NCBI GenBank assembly: GCA_003141715.1
Contig: PLNF01000052.1
Coordinates: forward strand, 981 to 38,193
Direction of reading: 5' to 3'
Origin: Bacteroidales bacterium
Lineage (GTDB): Bacteria > Bacteroidota > Bacteroidia > Bacteroidales > VadinHA17
Length of the DNA stretch: 37,213 nucleotides
Below are positions 33,881-37,213 of the stretch, piece by piece. The notes under the pieces were generated by a model, which saw only the letters and a program-made list of their open reading frames with translations, searched no databases and was not told where the DNA came from. Within the stretch, counting starts at the first letter, position 1; each line of letters opens with the position of its first letter. Position numbers and translations under genes: made by a program.

Positions 33881-33910
33881 TACGTGCAACTCCGTGACCT
33901 CCGTGGTTAA
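33881..33910 (+). repeat. Tandem CTCCGTG element between convergent genes
   Basis: Three units, CTACGTG (starting at 33880), CTCCGTG and CTCCGTG, at 10-base spacing, followed by gttaaaaaaa. It has the same design and gttaa end as 29975-30015. It fills the gap between GH127 and the SDR gene. Confidence 0.5.
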
Positions 33911-33932
33911 AAAAAATAAGTATTCAAATATG

Positions 33933-34742
33933 TTATTTGATTTTATAGTGATCTTCCAGGATCATTCTGAATAGTTTCCCAGGCAAAATGTATTTAAGAG
34001 CCACTGCCAACTTTTGCTCGAATGAGGCAATAATATATCTCTGACGCGGATTTTTGCACTCAACAATCCTGACAAGCTTCCTGGCTAGAACTATCGGTTC
34101 CCATCCGTTGCCTTCATCTTTTTCAATTATAGCCATGGTTTTTAAATATTGTTCATGATAAGGATCATTGGTATCAGTCGGTGCCAGGAAATTCCTCCGG
34201 TTGGCAGAGTTATTAGTATGAAAATCACCCGGGTTAATAAGTACAATTTTTATATTAAAGTGTCTGACTTCCATTCTGAGCGCCTCACTGAAACCCTCAA
34301 TGGCAAATTTACCCGCAGAGTAGAATGCCTGGAAGGGCAAACCCATTAATCCGCCTATTGAACTGAAATTAATAATTGTGCCACCACCCTGTTTCCTCAT
34401 TACAGGCAATACTTCTCTTGTAAGATTTACCATCCCGAGGAAATTAGTATCCATCTGGAGTTTTATGTTTTCCATCGGTGAAGTTTCTATTGGTCCTCCC
34501 GTATGCATGCCGGCATTATTTATCAGGACATCAATTCTTCCCTCTTTTTGCAGGATTGTTTGCACAGCCTGCCGGATAGAATCACTATTTGTGAGGTCGA
34601 GTTTTAATCCGGTTATCGCAGAGCTGATTTCTACATCTCTTCTGACCGTCCCATAAACAGTGTGTTCTTCTGCTGCCAGAAGTTCTGCTGTTTGCTTACC
34701 AAAACCTGATGAGATTCCCGTTATAAGAATGACTTTTTTCAT
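33933..34742 (-). CDS. Short-chain dehydrogenase/reductase, possible 3-ketosphinganine reductase
   Basis: 269 residues, classical SDR: cofactor loop TGISSGFG at 8-15, NNAG at 75-78, and catalytic Ser128, Tyr141 and Lys145 in YSAGK. The Arg34-Arg35 after the second strand (GTVRRD) favours NADPH. The C-terminal part (ALKYILPGKLFRMILEDHYK) is hydrophobic and basic, as in SDRs that act on lipid substrates. It lies 91 bases downstream of a serine-palmitoyltransferase-like gene on the same strand, so reduction of 3-ketosphinganine is a reasonable guess, but sequence alone does not separate this from other SDR substrates. A GC-rich hairpin lies 12 bases before its start codon. Confidence 0.8.
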   Translation of the reverse strand: MKKVILITGISSGFGKQTAELLAAEEHTVYGTVRRDVEISSAITGLKLDLTNSDSIRQAVQTILQKEGRIDVLINNAGMHTGGPIETSPMENIKLQMDTNFLGMVNLTREVLPVMRKQGGGTIINFSSIGGLMGLPFQAFYSAGKFAIEGFSEALRMEVRHFNIKIVLINPGDFHTNNSANRRNFLAPTDTNDPYHEQYLKTMAIIEKDEGNGWEPIVLARKLVRIVECKNPRQRYIIASFEQKLAVALKYILPGKLFRMILEDHYKIK

Positions 34743-34753
34743 ATGTGTTTTTT

Positions 34754-34787
34754 GCCACCCAACCCCCCTGAAGGGGGGCAGGGTGGC
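34754..34787. repeat. Strong GC-rich hairpin between SPT-like and SDR genes
   Basis: GCCACCC-aa-CCCCCC-tgaa-GGGGGG-ca-GGGTGGC: 13 base pairs with one 2x2 internal loop. It is intercistronic on the minus strand. No T-tract follows on that strand (it is AAAAAA), so it is not a simple terminator. It may stabilise or attenuate the mRNA, or be a dispersed repeat of the CCCC-x-GGGG kind seen in Bacteroidota. Confidence 0.6.
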
Positions 34788-34833
34788 ATTTATAAATGTG
34801 TAACAAAAAAAATACCTTAAAGAATATGGTTTA

Positions 34834-36036
<1,203 letters not shown>

Positions 36037-36049
36037 TTATAATCGAGTC

Positions 36050-36057
36050 CAAATTTA
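36050..36057 (-). promoter_or_regulatory. Candidate -7 box for the SPT-like gene
   Basis: TAAATTTG on the minus strand fits TAnnTTTG and is 32 bases before the start codon. The -33 element is unclear. Confidence 0.4.
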
Positions 36058-36152
36058 ACAAAAAAAGAATAAAACAGAAGAAATACTGTTCTTTTAGGTT
36101 AATATAAAAATAAATTAAGCACATATACATACTATAATTTAAAAGAAAAATT

Positions 36153-36160
36153 TACTTTTG
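36153..36160 (+). promoter_or_regulatory. Candidate -7 box for the mgtE leader transcript
   Basis: TACTTTTG matches TAnnTTTG. Transcription would start near 36166-36168, giving about 20 bases before the leader ORF at 36187. No clear -33 TTG is seen. Confidence 0.45.
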
Positions 36161-36186
36161 TTCGCGAAATCAATTTTAAGAATTTA

Positions 36187-36231
36187 ATGGACGACGACCC
36201 GGCGAATATATTAATCTTAACCCTGATCTAG
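36187..36231 (+). CDS. Leader peptide of the mgtE gene (MDDDPANILILTLI)
   Basis: ATG 36187-36189, 14 codons, TAG 36229-36231. The peptide has three Asp and a Pro directly after Met, then a hydrophobic tail. In enterobacteria the mgtA leader MgtL also starts with alternating acidic and Pro residues (MEPDP), and such nascent chains are known to destabilise the ribosome at low magnesium. The ORF lies in the 5' leader of a magnesium transporter, and its stop overlaps an AGGAGG that forms one arm of a hairpin. No Shine-Dalgarno precedes it, as is usual in Bacteroidota. Seen: the ORF and its position. Inferred: that it is translated and regulatory. Confidence 0.55.
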   Translation: MDDDPANILILTLI

Positions 36232-36285
36232 GAGGCTAACCGGTACTTTAGGTAACTTCCTTCTTTATCAGTAAAAGCAAGGAGG
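36230..36285 (+). promoter_or_regulatory. Alternative RNA hairpins controlling the mgtE start
   Basis: Hairpin A: AGGAGG (36230-36235) with CTTCCT (36256-36261), extended inward by TA/TA and CC/GG around a 9-base loop. Hairpin B: CTTCCTT (36256-36262) with AAGGAGG (36279-36285, the mgtE Shine-Dalgarno), extended by CTTT/AAAG (36263-36266 and 36274-36277) with one bulged C. A and B share CTTCCTT and cannot coexist. B hides the ribosome site and A frees it. A ribosome on the leader stop codon would block A. The pairings are seen; the switch is inferred. Confidence 0.55.
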
Positions 36286-36290
36286 TGACT

Positions 36291-37213
36291 ATGACATCAC
36301 TCACAACGTTTTATTTAAGCGGAATAATCGGTAAAGAAGCATTTGGCGCCGATGGTGACGCAATTGGAATAATTAAGGATTTACTTGTTAACACAATGCC
36401 TTCGGGAAACAGTGACCCGAACCAGCAACTCGTAACCGGCATCAGGCTCAGGATAAAAAAGGAAATCAGGGTTTATTCCTTTAAAAGTTTTATTGTTACG
36501 AAAGCAAGAGAAGTTCTTAATGTGACCTGTACCGAACTGATTGAGCTTGGCACGGAGGAGGTTAATAATGGACTTTTGCTCGTTGAAACTATTCTCGACA
36601 AGCAAATAGTGGATATGAATGGTCGCAAGCTTGTAAGGGTTAATGATGTGAGGCTTGCTACTCTGCCTGCAGGAACATTCGCCATTGCTGTTGATATCGG
36701 GATTGAAGGACTCTTGCGCAGAATTGGAATAGCATCACCGATAAAGAGATTACTCTCCATTTTCAAAATAAATATACCTGCGAAATTCATCCTTTGGGAT
36801 GATGTTCAGGCTATCGACCATTCAAATCTTAATATAAGACTTTCAAAGAGTTATGCAAAACTTCATACTCTTCACCCATCGGATATAGCTGATATTCTTG
36901 AAGAGTTGGGTAAAAAATCGAGTATGTCAGTATTTGCATCCCTCGATGAAGAAAAAGCTGCAGATGTTCTTGAGGAACTTGAACCAAATGCGCAAATACA
37001 TATTCTTGAAAACCTTCCTGTAAACAAGGCCGCCGATGTACTTGAAAAGATGCCCGCCGATGAGGTCGCTGACATACTCGATGAACTCGAAGATGATAAG
37101 GCTGAGATGTTATTAAAGGAGATGGATAAAGAATCTTCACAGGAGGTAAGGGACCTGCTGGAATATGACGATGACCGTGTAGGAAGCATTATGACTACTG
37201 ATTTTCTTTCTTT
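36291..37213 (+). CDS. mgtE: MgtE-family magnesium transporter, N-terminal part (cut by window edge)
   Basis: 307 codons to the right edge; the gene continues beyond it. Start ATG 36291, five bases after the perfect Shine-Dalgarno AAGGAGGTGA truncated to its AAGGAGG core. Residues 1-165 contain two PRC-barrel-like blocks (FYLSGIIGKEAFGADGDAIG, then LLVETILDKQIVDMNGRKLV). Residues 185-290 are the MgtE N superhelical domain with repeated LHPSDIADILEELG, DEEKAADVLEEL, PVNKAADVLEKMPADEVADI and LDELEDDKAEMLL units, which in MgtE sense cytoplasmic magnesium. The first CBS domain begins at DDDRVGSIMTTDF. The membrane channel lies outside the window. PRC-barrel plus MgtE is a known Bacteroidota form. 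Manganese or other divalent ions are possible but less likely. Confidence 0.9.
   Translation, partial: MTSLTTFYLSGIIGKEAFGADGDAIGIIKDLLVNTMPSGNSDPNQQLVTGIRLRIKKEIRVYSFKSFIVTKAREVLNVTCTELIELGTEEVNNGLLLVETILDKQIVDMNGRKLVRVNDVRLATLPAGTFAIAVDIGIEGLLRRIGIASPIKRLLSIFKINIPAKFILWDDVQAIDHSNLNIRLSKSYAKLHTLHPSDIADILEELGKKSSMSVFASLDEEKAADVLEELEPNAQIHILENLPVNKAADVLEKMPADEVADILDELEDDKAEMLLKEMDKESSQEVRDLLEYDDDRVGSIMTTDFLS

Noticed and set aside
36161-36290. A classical M-box (ykoK) magnesium riboswitch before mgtE
   Set aside because: The leader is only about 125 bases and lacks the conserved GTTAGGTGAGGCTCCTA-type core as I remember it. The short ORF plus two exclusive hairpins explain it better.

Overview
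The window is chromosomal DNA from a member of the Bacteroidota, probably an anaerobic, polysaccharide-degrading member of the Bacteroidales/Marinilabiliales type. The evidence is moderate to low GC, promoters with TAnnTTTG-type -7 boxes, near absence of Shine-Dalgarno sequences, many Sec or lipoprotein leaders, a serine-palmitoyltransferase-type enzyme, and gene families typical of the phylum (GH30, GH116, GH127, GH172, prolyl oligopeptidase, TolB-like propellers). I saw no rRNA, tRNA, CRISPR array, insertion sequence or prophage.

Layout. 1-3100: the start of an exported hydrolase-like gene cut by the left edge, an exported protein of unknown function with a decayed small membrane-protein gene upstream, two small conserved proteins, and an ArsR regulator with a methionine-rich protein. 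3100-5950: an exported Memo-AMMECR1 fusion, a Mut7-C RNase and a small helical exported protein. 5950-11100: an AT-richer stretch with an O-methyltransferase and a metal (zinc-type) uptake cluster (His-rich small protein, outer-membrane barrel, binding protein, permease) that lacks its ATPase. 11000-24400: a glycosyltransferase, a YhhN pseudogene with an internal deletion, GH30, prolyl oligopeptidase, GH172, a minus-strand phospholipid set (plsC, DAG-kinase family, HAD phosphatase), GH116 and a TolB-like protein. 24400-31400: one apparent operon joining a corrinoid methyl-transfer module (corrinoid protein, methyl-THF methyltransferase, MetV-MetF-type reductase, B12 reactivation domain) to xylulokinase and xylose isomerase. 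31400-36020: OsmC, GH127, and a probable sphingolipid pair (serine palmitoyltransferase-like enzyme plus SDR). 36020-37213: an mgtE-type magnesium transporter gene cut by the right edge.

The most interesting element is the leader of the mgtE gene. A 14-codon ORF beginning M-D-D-D-P lies behind a -7 box. Its stop codon overlaps the 5' arm of one hairpin. The 3' arm of that hairpin (CTTCCTT) can instead pair with the perfect Shine-Dalgarno of mgtE. This layout predicts that aborted leader translation, as shown for the acidic/proline leader MgtL of enterobacteria at low magnesium, frees the mgtE start. I know of no description of such a switch in Bacteroidota.

Second is the corrinoid cluster. 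It has every part needed to pass a methyl group between a corrinoid protein and folate, but no substrate or homocysteine methyltransferase, and it is transcribed with pentose genes. It is either the core of a split methionine synthase or a route that salvages methyl groups from methylated plant sugars.
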